Assembly: GCA_041398025.1 (NCBI GenBank)
Contig: JAWKVM010000036.1
Span: 1 to 64,000 of the forward strand
Origin: JANQPX01 sp041398025
GTDB taxonomy: Bacteria > Pseudomonadota > Alphaproteobacteria > Geminicoccales > Geminicoccaceae
Length of the DNA stretch: 64,000 bases
Reading direction: 5' to 3'
The translations under genes and the position numbers were made by a program. The notes beneath the pieces were generated by a model. The model worked only from the letters and a program-made list of their open reading frames with translations. It ran no database searches and had not been told where the DNA came from. Positions 27,957 to 37,180 of this stretch are shown one piece after another; the stretch's first letter is position 1; every line of letters begins with the position of its first letter.

Positions 27957-29333
27957 CTAATTCAGCGGTGCGGGCTCGGCGGCGAGGGTGCGCAGATAGG
28001 CCAGCAGATCGGCGCGATCTTCGTCCTTCTTGACTCCGGCGAACACCATTTTCGTACCCGGCGCATAGGTCTTCGGCGCTGTCAGGAACTCGTTCAGCTT
28101 GTCATAAGTCCATTCGCCGCCGATGCCCTGGAGCGCGCTGGAATAGGTGAAGCCTTCGTGAGACGCAATAGGACGTCCGATCACGCCCCAAAGCGCCGGG
28201 CCGAGCTTGTTCTTGCCGTCTTCTTCGAACACATGGCAGGCCTTGCACTTCTTCGAGACCTTCTCGCCCTTGGCGACGTCGCCTTCGGCGATCATGGCCA
28301 CCAGACCGCCCGCTGCGGCGTCCACCGTCTCGGAAGCCTGATCGGCAGCGCCCGAGGCGGCATCGCTGACGGCGGCGACCGTCGCACCGGCAGCACCCGC
28401 CACCGCATCCGCAGCGCCGCCTGCGGCATCGCTCACCGCCTGCGTGGCATTCGCCGCCTGCTCGACCGCGGCTTTTGCGACGTCCTCGGCCGCGTCGCCT
28501 GCGCCTGCGACCGCTTCGCCCGCGGCATCAGCCGCTTCAGAAACCGCATCCGTCGCAGCTTCGGCAGCGTCCGACGCCGTCGCAGCAGCGCCTTCCACCA
28601 TATCCGAGGCCGTTTCCGCCACCTGGCCAGCAGCTTCCCCAGCTTGCTCGGCCACTGCTTCACCCTGCTCCACCGCGGCATCAGCCGCAGCTGCGGCCGC
28701 TTCGCCTGCACCCGCCTCGGTCGCCGACGCGTCCGCGGCCTGGGTTTCGCTCTGGCCACCTTCCGCCTCCCCGGCCGCGTTCTCGGTCTCGGCCGCCGGC
28801 AGAGGCGGCGCATCCGGCGACTGGGAATGGAGATACATGATCACATCAGCCCGGTCCTGATCTCCCTTGATGCCGGCGAAGGCCATCTTGGTGCCGGGGA
28901 CGAAGCCCTTCGGGTTGGTCAGGAAGGCGTTGAGCGAGTCGTAGTCCCAATTGCCGCCATGTCCGGCCATGGCATCGGAATAGGAAAACCCGGCGACCGA
29001 GCCGACAGCGCGGCCGACCACGCCATGCAGATTGGGCCCGATCTTATTGGCACCCCCCTCTTCGAAGGTGTGACAGGCGCTGCACTTCTTGGCGCCGCTT
29101 TCACCTTTGGCGGTATCCGCGCCGGCCAGCAGGGCCGCGAGCGACACTTCTTCGCCACCGCCCTCGCCCCCGCCGCCTTCTTCGCCGCCAGCGGCCACTT
29201 CAATGACATAAGCGGGCTCTTCCGGCGTATGCGGGTGGTAGATCATGCGCGACACGACGCCGGCACCCGACGCGAAGATGCCTGCGGTAAGAATCGCGGC
29301 AAGGATCTTGTTGGTCTCGAGCGAAGATGCCAT
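27957..29333 (-). CDS. Membrane-anchored di-heme cytochrome c with long Ala-rich linker
   Basis: 458 residues. One N-terminal helix (about 9-28) anchors it to the membrane. The first cytochrome c domain has CSACH at 84-88 and the methionine-ligand segment PGTKMAFAG. The second has CKACH at 363-367 and PGTKMVFAG. Each domain resembles the CycM/c550 class. Between them about 165 residues consist almost only of Ala, Glu, Asp, Val, Gly and Ser in a roughly heptad pattern (AAEAATDAVSEAADAAGEAV and similar), which should form an extended helix. It probably carries electrons in the periplasm, for example to a terminal oxidase. Confidence 0.9.
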   Translation of the reverse strand: MASSLETNKILAAILTAGIFASGAGVVSRMIYHPHTPEEPAYVIEVAAGGEEGGGGEGGGEEVSLAALLAGADTAKGESGAKKCSACHTFEEGGANKIGPNLHGVVGRAVGSVAGFSYSDAMAGHGGNWDYDSLNAFLTNPKGFVPGTKMAFAGIKGDQDRADVIMYLHSQSPDAPPLPAAETENAAGEAEGGQSETQAADASATEAGAGEAAAAAADAAVEQGEAVAEQAGEAAGQVAETASDMVEGAAATASDAAEAATDAVSEAADAAGEAVAGAGDAAEDVAKAAVEQAANATQAVSDAAGGAADAVAGAAGATVAAVSDAASGAADQASETVDAAAGGLVAMIAEGDVAKGEKVSKKCKACHVFEEDGKNKLGPALWGVIGRPIASHEGFTYSSALQGIGGEWTYDKLNEFLTAPKTYAPGTKMVFAGVKKDEDRADLLAYLRTLAAEPAPLN

Positions 29334-29514
29334 AGCGAAGCCGTCTGCCCACGCAGTTGAACACTGAGGTTAGCCTGTGACGGTAAACAAACTTTTAACG
29401 GTGCGGGCAAGCCCTGTTTCATACCGCCACCGAGCATCGCGACTGTTTGTCCCAGACCCGCGACGCTCACCCCATGATATCGACCGCCACGAAATATAAA
29501 AGGAGCGTGTTGTC

Positions 29515-30276
29515 GTGATCGCACCGCCACCATCCGACGTCATCGTGCTGATCCCGGCGCGCCTAGCCTCCTCGCGTCTTCCGGACAAGCCGCTCGCCGA
29601 CATCGGCGGGCTGCCGATGATCGTGCAGGTGTGGCAACGGGCGATGGAAGCGGATGTCGGCCGCGTGGTGGTCGCGGCCGGCGACCGGGCGATCGTCGAC
29701 GCCGTGACGGAGCATGGCGGCGAGGCGGTGATGACCGACCCCGATCTGCCGTCCGGCAGCGACCGGATCACGGCGGCGATCAACGAGATCGACCCGGATC
29801 GGCGTTTCCAGCGCGTGGTCAACCTCCAGGGCGATCTGCCGACCATCGATCCTGCCCTCATCCGCACCGTGCTCCGCCCCCTGGACGAGCTCGGCACCGA
29901 CATGGCGACGCTGGCGGTGGCCACCACGGATCCAGGCGAACGCGACGATCCCAACGTGGTCAAGGCGGTCATCGCCTTTCGGGCCGAGAACGCACGGAGT
30001 GGCGAGGATCTCGGCCGGGCGCTCTATTTCACCCGCGCGACGGCGCCGTCGGGACCGGGCCCGGTCTATCATCACGTCGGCATCTATGCCTATCGGCGCA
30101 GCGCGCTCGAGCGCTTTGCCTCGCTACCGCCCAGCCCGCTCGAACGGCGTGAGCGGCTGGAGCAGTTGCGCGCGCTGGAGCAAGGCATGAGCATCGGCGT
30201 GGCGCGCGTTGACACGGTTCCGCTCGGTGTCGATACTCCTTCGCAGCTCGCCGAGGCACGTCGCATCCTCGGCTGA
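29515..30276 (+). CDS. kdsB: 3-deoxy-manno-octulosonate cytidylyltransferase
   Basis: 253 residues from a GTG at 29515, with AAAAGGAG upstream. The signature IPARLASSRLPDKPLADIGG is complete, followed by GSDRITAAI and the metal-binding region VNLQGDLPTI. The enzyme activates Kdo as CMP-Kdo for lipopolysaccharide inner core. It diverges from the cytochrome c gene and precedes pheA by about 40 bases. Confidence 0.95.
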   Translation: MIAPPPSDVIVLIPARLASSRLPDKPLADIGGLPMIVQVWQRAMEADVGRVVVAAGDRAIVDAVTEHGGEAVMTDPDLPSGSDRITAAINEIDPDRRFQRVVNLQGDLPTIDPALIRTVLRPLDELGTDMATLAVATTDPGERDDPNVVKAVIAFRAENARSGEDLGRALYFTRATAPSGPGPVYHHVGIYAYRRSALERFASLPPSPLERRERLEQLRALEQGMSIGVARVDTVPLGVDTPSQLAEARRILG

Positions 30277-30318
30277 CGGCGGCGAGTCGCTACGACAACG
30301 AAAGCAGACAGAAATCCC

Positions 30319-31227
30319 ATGGACCAGGTTGCCGGCGCCTCCGAGAAGGAGACGGACAGGATTCTCGATAGCCATCAACAGCCGCTCAAGATCGCCTTCC
30401 AGGGGCAGCCGGGCGCCTATTCGCACATGGCCTGCCAGCAGGCCTGCCCGGAGATGGAAGCGGTGCCGGCCGAGACCTTCGACGACGCCTTCTCCGCGGT
30501 GCGGGACGGGCAGACCGAGCGTGCGATGATCGCGATCGACAACTCTGTCGCCGGGCGCGTGGCCGACGTCCACCACCTGATGCCGCGCTCCGGCCTGCAT
30601 ATCGTCGGCGAGCATTTCCAGCGCGTGAACCACCATCTTCTGGGGGTGCCCGGAACGCGCATCGAGCAGCTCCGCGTCGTCCATTCCCACGTGCATGCTC
30701 TGAACCAATGCCGAAAGCTGCTGCGCGAGCTGCCGGTCTCGGCGCGCGTGCATGCGGATACGGCGGGAGCGGCGGCCGAGATCGCGGCGAAGAAAGACCC
30801 GACCCACGGCGCGATCGCATCCCGCCTCGCCGCCAGCATCCACGGCCTCGACATCCTGCGCTCGGACATCGAGGACGCGGACCACAACACCACCCGCTTC
30901 GTGATCCTGTCCCGCGAGCCGATCACGCCGGACTACGATCCCGAGCGCCCGACCATCATGAGCTTCTTCTTTCAGGTGCAGAGCGTGCCCGCGGCCCTCT
31001 ACAAGGCGCTCGGCGGCTTCGCCACCAACGGCGTCAACATGCTGAAGCTCGAAAGCTATGTGGACGCCGAGTTCAATCAGGCCCAGTTCTACGCCGAGAT
31101 CATGGGCCACCCCGCCGAGACCGGCGTCAAGAACGCGATGGACGAGCTCCGCTTCTTCTCCCACTCCGTCGACGAGCTCGGCACCTACCCCGCCCACCCC
31201 TTCCGGCAGCGAGGCGCTGCGCCCTGA
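30319..31227 (+). CDS. pheA: Prephenate dehydratase
   Basis: 302 residues. The catalytic domain begins IAFQGQPGAYSHMACQQ, contains the conserved IDNSVAGRV and ends with the NTTRFVIL motif near 195. A C-terminal ACT domain follows (SVPAALYKALGGFATNGVNM, then LESYVD), the phenylalanine-sensing module. It makes phenylpyruvate from prephenate and is probably feedback-inhibited by Phe. Its N-terminus is about 20 residues longer than usual. Confidence 0.95.
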   Translation: MDQVAGASEKETDRILDSHQQPLKIAFQGQPGAYSHMACQQACPEMEAVPAETFDDAFSAVRDGQTERAMIAIDNSVAGRVADVHHLMPRSGLHIVGEHFQRVNHHLLGVPGTRIEQLRVVHSHVHALNQCRKLLRELPVSARVHADTAGAAAEIAAKKDPTHGAIASRLAASIHGLDILRSDIEDADHNTTRFVILSREPITPDYDPERPTIMSFFFQVQSVPAALYKALGGFATNGVNMLKLESYVDAEFNQAQFYAEIMGHPAETGVKNAMDELRFFSHSVDELGTYPAHPFRQRGAAP

Positions 31228-31957
31228 CTTGCCTGAGTCGGGCTTGAAGCTGCTGCAATAGGTTCTTGGATCCGCGTGTTCGTGCCCGTGTCATGGCGCT
31301 TGTCGTGACGGCGGCGAACCGTGCCGGCTGTCCTGCCGATTTTTTCCGCGACGTCGAATCCCGGAACCTGATCCTATCCCGAACGTTTCTGACAGCAGAC
31401 CGAGGCACACCACAAGCCAAGGGACAGAGACCATGCTTATGACAATTCTGGTTATTCACATCGTCTGTGCGGCTGTGTTCATCACGGCGGCGACGGCCGA
31501 ATAGAAAGAGCGTCACCGCGCTCCGCCCTCTCGACGACAGCCCTTCGGACGGCACCCGCGCCAACGTCCTTCAAGAAAAGCTTCGATCCTTCGATCGCCA
31601 ACAACCGCCGTCAAGCGCCGAGCTCATCAAAAGCGCGGCGCTTTCGCCGGCCTCCTGCCGAGCATGGTCGGCGGTATCTGAAGCTGGCGACCCCTTTCCC
31701 CATTGTCACCGCCGAAAAATGAGATGGCCCGGCCCCGGTGCTATAGAAAGCCTCCGGGGGCGGGAAGGCGCTGGCCGAGACCGGACCACCTCGAAGCTGG
31801 AAAACGGGGAATCATGAGCTCAGATGAGCTTTGGAACCGAATGAAGTGTAGACGCGGCGTCAGACGTTGAAAGCCGTCATCGCCCGATTTCGATCACAAA
31901 TGCGTGTGTCAGGGAATATATCACCAAAAAAAGTGTGATGGCATGTGGATGCCGCTC
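31228..31957. other. Long gap with at most one tiny ORF
   Basis: About 730 bases between convergent genes. Apart from a possible 23-codon ORF I find no coding frame, tRNA or repeat with support. The 3' end of pheA shows no obvious T-rich terminator. Confidence 0.4.
31433..31504 (+). CDS. Possible 23-residue membrane peptide
   Basis: ATG at 31433 preceded by GGGACAGAG. The peptide MLMTILVIHIVCAAVFITAA-TAE is almost wholly hydrophobic, as in many small membrane proteins. Length and isolation make it uncertain. Confidence 0.25.
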   Translation: MLMTILVIHIVCAAVFITAATAE

Positions 31958-32230
31958 TCAGGCTTCCCCCATCAGAGCAGCCCTCGTCTCCGAGCCCGGT
32001 GTCACCGGGACGATCTCAAAAGCAATCAGATCGGACCATTCGCTCACCCAGCGCTGCAGCAGGGTAACGTCGTCGCAGGACATGATCTGAAAGCAGCGGC
32101 CGAGATCGGCGCTGACCCAGGAGCTTTCGAAGGCAAGCCCTTCAGGCAGCCCCCGGCCCTTCTCCTTCAGGCGCGTGTAGATCGCCTTGGCGTCCTGATG
32201 GCGAAACGTCTCGACGACCATGAACTGCAT
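31958..32230 (-). CDS. DUF3303 domain protein
   Basis: 90 residues from the ATG at 32230, with GGGGG upstream; the longer frame lacks a ribosome site. The sequence MQFMVVETFRHQDAKAIYTR and the later SCDDVTLLQRWVSEWSDLI fit DUF3303, a small ferredoxin-like family of unknown role. It lies downstream of the aap operon on the same strand and may be cotranscribed. Confidence 0.8.
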   Translation of the reverse strand: MQFMVVETFRHQDAKAIYTRLKEKGRGLPEGLAFESSWVSADLGRCFQIMSCDDVTLLQRWVSEWSDLIAFEIVPVTPGSETRAALMGEA

Positions 32231-32347
32231 GACGATGTCCCCCTTCCACGCCCCCTTCCCACCCCGCAACACCACCAGACCACCCCAGAATGCACCAGTC
32301 GCCCCCCGGGCCAAACCGCGGCAGCGTCAGGGCCGACCGGCCTCCGG

Positions 32348-33139
32348 TCAGTGGCCGAGGATCTGGGAGAGGAAGAGCTTGGTGCGGTCGGACTGCGGGT
32401 TGTTGAAGAACGCTTCAGGCTCGTTCTGCTCGACGATCTGCCCCTGGTCCATGAAGATCACGCGGTGCGCCACCTGGCGGGCGAAGCCCATTTCGTGGGT
32501 GACGCAGAGCATGGTCATGCCATCGGCAGCGAGCTCGATCATGGTGTCGAGCACCTCCTTGATCATCTCGGGATCGAGGGCGGAGGTGGGCTCGTCGAAC
32601 AGCATGATCCTGGGCTTCATGCAGAGCGAGCGCGCAATCGCGACGCGCTGCTGCTGACCGCCGGAAAGCTGGCCCGGATATTTCTTGGCCTGGTCCGGAA
32701 TCTTGACCTTGGTGAGAAAGTGCATCGCCGTCTCTTCCGCCTCTTTCTTGGGCGTCTTTCGGACCCAGATCGGCGCGAGCGTGCAGTTTTCAAGGATGGT
32801 GAGATGCGGGAACAGGTTGAAGTGCTGGAACACCATGCCGACTTCGGAACGGATGCGGTCGATGTTCTTGAGATCCGAGGACAGCAGCGTGCCGTCGACC
32901 TCAATGCTGCCCTTCTGGTGCTCTTCGAGGGCGTTGATGCAGCGGATCAGGGTGGATTTGCCCGATCCCGACGGCCCGCAGATGACGATGCGCTCGCCGC
33001 GGAAAACCGAGAGGTTGATGTCCCGGAGCACGTGGAACGACCCGTACCACTTGTTCATGTCGCGGATGATGATCGCGACCTCGTTCGACAGCGCAGGTGC
33101 GTTGCTGCCATTTGTGGTCTGCACGGCGGGATCAGACAT
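32348..33139 (-). CDS. aapP: General L-amino-acid ABC importer, ATP-binding subunit
   Basis: 263 residues from the ATG at 33139 with GGAG seven bases upstream. Walker A is GPSGSGKST near 50, Q-loop FQHFNLFPHLT, signature LSGGQQQRVAIARSL and Walker B MLFDEPTSALDPEM. This is the GlnQ/AapP/BztD class. It is the last gene of aapJQMP. Confidence 0.92.
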   Translation of the reverse strand: MSDPAVQTTNGSNAPALSNEVAIIIRDMNKWYGSFHVLRDINLSVFRGERIVICGPSGSGKSTLIRCINALEEHQKGSIEVDGTLLSSDLKNIDRIRSEVGMVFQHFNLFPHLTILENCTLAPIWVRKTPKKEAEETAMHFLTKVKIPDQAKKYPGQLSGGQQQRVAIARSLCMKPRIMLFDEPTSALDPEMIKEVLDTMIELAADGMTMLCVTHEMGFARQVAHRVIFMDQGQIVEQNEPEAFFNNPQSDRTKLFLSQILGH

Positions 33140-33251
33140 GGGTGTTCTCCAGGGAGGCACGCTTCTCTTGGCGAGATCCAGCCGGCACGGCCGGCTCGCT
33201 GACTTGGCAAGGTTCAGTAGACGAGGTCATCGTATGACTCATCGCATGACC

Positions 33252-34562
33252 TCAGCGTTTGTGGCCGGTCTCGAGCTTCCTCTCGAGATAGGCGGAATAG
33301 CGGGACATGCCGAAGCAGAAGATGAAGAAGAAGGCAGCGATGAACACATAGGGCTCGGCGACGATGCCGTTCCATTCCTGGGTGGCACGGATGGTCGAGG
33401 TCAGACCGAGCGGGTCGAGCAAGCCGATGATGATCACCAGCGTGGTGTCCTTGAACAGGCCGATGAAGGTGTTGACGATGCCGGGGATCGAGATCTTGAG
33501 CGCCTGCGGCAGGATGATCAGGCGCATCGACTTCCAGTAGTCGAGGCCGAGCGCGTCGGCGGCTTCGTACTGGCCTCTGGGTAAGGCAGCGAGGCCTCCG
33601 CGCACCACCTCGGCCATGTAGGCCGACGCGAACAGGGTCACCATGATAAGCACGCGCAGCACCAGATCGAAGGTGGTGCCGGGCGGCAGGAAGTAGTTGA
33701 GCACGGTCGAGGCGACGAACAGGAGCGTGATCAGCGGCACGCCGCGGATGAACTCGATGAACATCACCGAGACCGCCTTGATGAAGATCAGCCCCGATTG
33801 CCGCCCCAGCGCCAGGAGCACGCCGAGCGGGAAGGAAGCGGCGATGCCCGTGACGCCGATGATGAAGGTCAGGAGAAAACCGCCGAGCTTGTCGGAGCCG
33901 ACCGGACGGAGGTCGAGCGGGACGATGGCCGAGAGCAGGTCCCTGAAGAGGTCGACGCCGATCGCCCACCAGAGCAGCGTCACCAGGATGCCGATGATCA
34001 CCGCCGGCAGGATGCCCCCGATCCTGGCGACGACATTGTAGGCCAGCCAGCCGATCACCGGGCCGAGGATGATGCCGACCACGGACCAGAGACTGCCGCC
34101 CCAGATCAGCCAATAGGCGCCAAAGGGAAAAAGCGCCGTCCAGATGAGGAGCTGGCGCGGCACGCGGTCGAACAGCACCGGCGCCAGGGCCACGAACATC
34201 AGCACGAAAGCGAGGATCGGGCGCCAGACCAGCTCATCCGGGTAGAAGCCGAAGGTGTATTGCTGCCAGCGCTGGTGAATCATCGCCCAGCAGGCGCCGG
34301 CGGGGTTGATCTGCCGGCATTCGTTCAGGCTGCCGGCGGTCCAGACGGCGTCGATGAACGCCCATTGGATGATGGGCGGGACGATCCAGAGGACCAGTGC
34401 GATCGAGGCCAGGCTGAGCGCGATGTTGAGCGGCGAGGAGAACAGGTTCTCCTTGGCCCAGTGAACCGGCCCTTCGGTGCGCACCGGCGGCTCGGAAGCC
34501 GGGATCTGGTGATCGGCGACGAAGGCGATGCTGCGGGCGGCTTCGCTGTGGGTGTCACTCAT
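33252..34562 (-). CDS. aapM: General L-amino-acid ABC importer, permease
   Basis: 436 residues from the ATG at 34562, with GGGGAG upstream. AapM/BztC permeases are longer than ordinary HisM-type ones, and the extra N-terminal part is seen here (NECRQINPAGACWAMIHQRW in a periplasmic loop). The C-terminal half is the canonical transporter domain with the loop EAADALGLDYWKSMRLIILP. It starts 13 bases after the aapQ stop. Confidence 0.93.
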   Translation of the reverse strand: MSDTHSEAARSIAFVADHQIPASEPPVRTEGPVHWAKENLFSSPLNIALSLASIALVLWIVPPIIQWAFIDAVWTAGSLNECRQINPAGACWAMIHQRWQQYTFGFYPDELVWRPILAFVLMFVALAPVLFDRVPRQLLIWTALFPFGAYWLIWGGSLWSVVGIILGPVIGWLAYNVVARIGGILPAVIIGILVTLLWWAIGVDLFRDLLSAIVPLDLRPVGSDKLGGFLLTFIIGVTGIAASFPLGVLLALGRQSGLIFIKAVSVMFIEFIRGVPLITLLFVASTVLNYFLPPGTTFDLVLRVLIMVTLFASAYMAEVVRGGLAALPRGQYEAADALGLDYWKSMRLIILPQALKISIPGIVNTFIGLFKDTTLVIIIGLLDPLGLTSTIRATQEWNGIVAEPYVFIAAFFFIFCFGMSRYSAYLERKLETGHKR

Positions 34563-34575
34563 GTTCCCGCTCCCC

Positions 34576-35811
34576 TCACCGTTCCACCAGCTTCACGCGC
34601 TCATTGTACAAGTTCATGATCGCCGAGATCGACAGCGACACGATCAGGTAGAACGCCATCAGCAGCATCAGGCACTCCATCTCGCGTCCGGTCTGATTGA
34701 GGGTGATGCCGCCGAGCGTGCCGGTGGCGTCCATGTAGCCGACAGCGATCGCCAGCGACGAGTTCTTGGTCAGGTTCAGATATTGCGAGATCAGCGGCGG
34801 GATGATCACCCTGAGCGCCTGGGGCAGGATGATCAGGTTCATGGTGCGATTCGGGCGAAGGCCGAGGGCAAAGGCCGCTTCGGTCTGCCCGTGGCTGACC
34901 GACTGGATGCCGGCGCGCACGGTTTCGGCGATGAAGGCGCCGGTATAGACCGACAGCGCCAGCCAGAGCGCGATCAGGCTTTCCCGGGCGAAGATGCCGC
35001 CCTGATAGTTGAAGCCCTTCAACTCGGGAAAGCCGAAATGCAGCCCGAGGATCAGGAACAGCGCCGCCAGCGGCACGACGATCAGCGCCGCGCGCACCCA
35101 GAAGACCGGCTGCGCCTCGCCGGTGGCGTCCTGCCTGGCATGGGCCCAGCCGGCATAGATCCGGCCGGCGATGATGCCGATCGCGAGCACGATCACCACG
35201 GCCACGAAATCCAGGCTGAGCGCGAAGAGCCCGCCGACGTCGACATGGCCGAGCGAGTTCGAGAACAGCGGCATGGGGAAATAGAAGCCGCGATTGGTCA
35301 TCACCAGGCCGCCGCCGAGCAGCGGCTCCGCCTGGCGCGGCGAGGGAAAGGTCTCGTTGATGACCGCGCTGAACAGGATGATCTGCAGCAGCACCGGAAT
35401 ATTGCGCACGGTCTCGATATAGACCGACATCAGCCTGGCCACGAGCCAGTTCTTCGACAGTCTGAGCACGCCGGCGACCACGCCGATCACGGTCGCGAGC
35501 GCGCAGCCGAGAACCGCGACCAGGAGCGTGTTCAGGATGCCGACCACCGCGGCGCGCGCATGGCTGGAGCGCGAGGTGTAGTCGATCAGACGCTGATTGA
35601 TGTCGTAGCGCGCCGCCTCGCCGAGAAAGCCGAAGCCGAAGCTCTTGCCCAGCGCTTCCAGATTGTGAATCGTGTTGGACACCAGCCAGCCGAAGAACAG
35701 CATCAGCAGGACGAAGGCGATGACCTGGATGGTGTAGCCGCGATAGCGGGTATCGGAGAGCAGCATGCCGATGCGAAAGCTGTCGGACGCTGCGGCGGTT
35801 GCAACGGTCAT
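34576..35811 (-). CDS. aapQ: General L-amino-acid ABC importer, permease
   Basis: 411 residues from the ATG at 35811, chosen because AGGAG lies just before it. Like AapQ/BztB it has an approximately 200-residue region containing a large periplasmic part before the transporter domain. The ATPase-contact loop is QTEAAFALGLRPNRTMNLII. Together with AapM it forms the channel for acidic and other L-amino acids. Confidence 0.93.
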   Translation of the reverse strand: MTVATAAASDSFRIGMLLSDTRYRGYTIQVIAFVLLMLFFGWLVSNTIHNLEALGKSFGFGFLGEAARYDINQRLIDYTSRSSHARAAVVGILNTLLVAVLGCALATVIGVVAGVLRLSKNWLVARLMSVYIETVRNIPVLLQIILFSAVINETFPSPRQAEPLLGGGLVMTNRGFYFPMPLFSNSLGHVDVGGLFALSLDFVAVVIVLAIGIIAGRIYAGWAHARQDATGEAQPVFWVRAALIVVPLAALFLILGLHFGFPELKGFNYQGGIFARESLIALWLALSVYTGAFIAETVRAGIQSVSHGQTEAAFALGLRPNRTMNLIILPQALRVIIPPLISQYLNLTKNSSLAIAVGYMDATGTLGGITLNQTGREMECLMLLMAFYLIVSLSISAIMNLYNERVKLVER

Positions 35812-35952
35812 GACGCTCCTTTCCAATCCCTGACGACGAGGGAGGAGCCCCCCTCTTTCGTATTATCAGCAAGAACCGTGCCTGCTTCGGCCGGCCTGCC
35901 TGTTCATCGATTATAGGCGAGGGATCGGTTCGAGGAAATGATCGAGAAAGAA

Positions 35953-35980
35953 ACGGGCGCGTCCCGGAGGACGCGCCCGT
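35953..35980 (-). terminator. Attenuator-like hairpin between aapJ and aapQ
   Basis: A 12-bp perfect stem (ACGGGCGCGTCC) with a 4-base loop is followed on the minus strand by TTTCTTTC. It lies directly after the aapJ stop and before aapQ, the usual place for partial termination that keeps the binding protein more abundant than the permeases. Confidence 0.75.
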
Positions 35981-35988
35981 CATTCATC

Positions 35989-37008
35989 CTAGCGGAAAGG
36001 CGGCGAGTACATGATGCCGCCGTCGGTCCACTGCGCGTTCAGACCGCGCTCGAGGGCGATCGGGGTGTCGGTGCCGAGATGGCGGGCGAAGATCTCGCCG
36101 TAATTGCCGCCGGCCGCGATCGCGTTCATGGCCCACTCCTTGGACAGGCCGATCATCGAGCCGAGATCCTCCTCGGTGCCGAGCAGACGGCGGACCTCCG
36201 GGTCCTCGCTGCCGGTCGCCATGTCCTGGACGTTAGCGGCGGTGACGCCCTTCTCCTCCGCGGTGATCAGCGCGTTCAGCACCCATCGGTTGATGTCGGC
36301 CCACTGATCGTCGCCCTGGCGCACCAGCGGCCCCAGCGGCTCCTTGGAGATGATCTCCGGCAGAATGATGTGATCCGCCGGGTCCTCGAAGGTCGCGCGG
36401 GTCGCGGCCAGGCCGGAGGCGTCGGTGGTGTAGGCGTCGCAGGCATGGGACAGATATTTCTGCTGCGCCTCGGCATTGGTCTCGATCGGCACCGGCTCGT
36501 AGCTGATATTGTTGGCGCGGAAGAAGTCCGCGAGATTGAGCTCGGTGGTGGTCCCGGTCTGGATGCAGACGGTGGCGCCGTCCAGCTCCTTGGCCGAGCC
36601 CACGCCGAGATCCTTCGGCACCATGAAGCCCTGGCCGTCATAGTAGTTGACGCCGATGAAGGTGAGCTTCAGGTCGGTGTCGCGGCTGTAGGTCCAGGTG
36701 GTGTTTCTCGCGAGCACGTCGATCTCGCCGGAGGCAAGCGCGGTGAAGCGCACCTTGGGCGTGAGCGGCGTGAACTTCACCGCCTCGCGATCACCGAAGA
36801 TCGCGGCGGCCAGCGCCCGGCAATAGTCGACGTCGAAGCCGTCCCAGCCGCCGGCGTCGTCGGTGAAGGAAAAGCCGGCGAGGCCGGTGGAGGTGCCGCA
36901 CTGGACGAAGCCCTTGGCCTTGACGTCGTCGAGGGTCGCGGCGCCCGCGGCGCCTGCAGCGAGCGCGCCGACCAGCGCGATCGCCGTGATCGTGATTTTT
37001 TGGTTCAT
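35989..37008 (-). CDS. aapJ: General L-amino-acid ABC importer, periplasmic binding protein
   Basis: 339 residues from the ATG at 37008, with GGAG eight bases upstream; the open frame beyond it lacks a signal. Residues 1-23 are a Sec signal (ITITAIALVGALAAGAAGAA). The mature protein starts TLDDVKAKGFVQCGTSTGLA, the BztA/AapJ hallmark, and continues with the type-3 solute-binding fold (ARNTTWTYSRDTDL). It is the first gene of the operon. Confidence 0.93.
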   Translation of the reverse strand: MNQKITITAIALVGALAAGAAGAATLDDVKAKGFVQCGTSTGLAGFSFTDDAGGWDGFDVDYCRALAAAIFGDREAVKFTPLTPKVRFTALASGEIDVLARNTTWTYSRDTDLKLTFIGVNYYDGQGFMVPKDLGVGSAKELDGATVCIQTGTTTELNLADFFRANNISYEPVPIETNAEAQQKYLSHACDAYTTDASGLAATRATFEDPADHIILPEIISKEPLGPLVRQGDDQWADINRWVLNALITAEEKGVTAANVQDMATGSEDPEVRRLLGTEEDLGSMIGLSKEWAMNAIAAGGNYGEIFARHLGTDTPIALERGLNAQWTDGGIMYSPPFR

Positions 37009-37180
37009 TCGTCTAACTCCCGAACTCCATGAGTTGATCGTGGTTCGTTTACAGAACGTCAGCGCGATCCTGTCAATAACGGGCTGGAATACCTGCGTAT
37101 TCAGCAGCGGCAAACAGGACATCTGCTCACAATCTGAACATTTATCGGGCCCTGCCGCCAGTTCTTTGTGCGCGGGGTCG

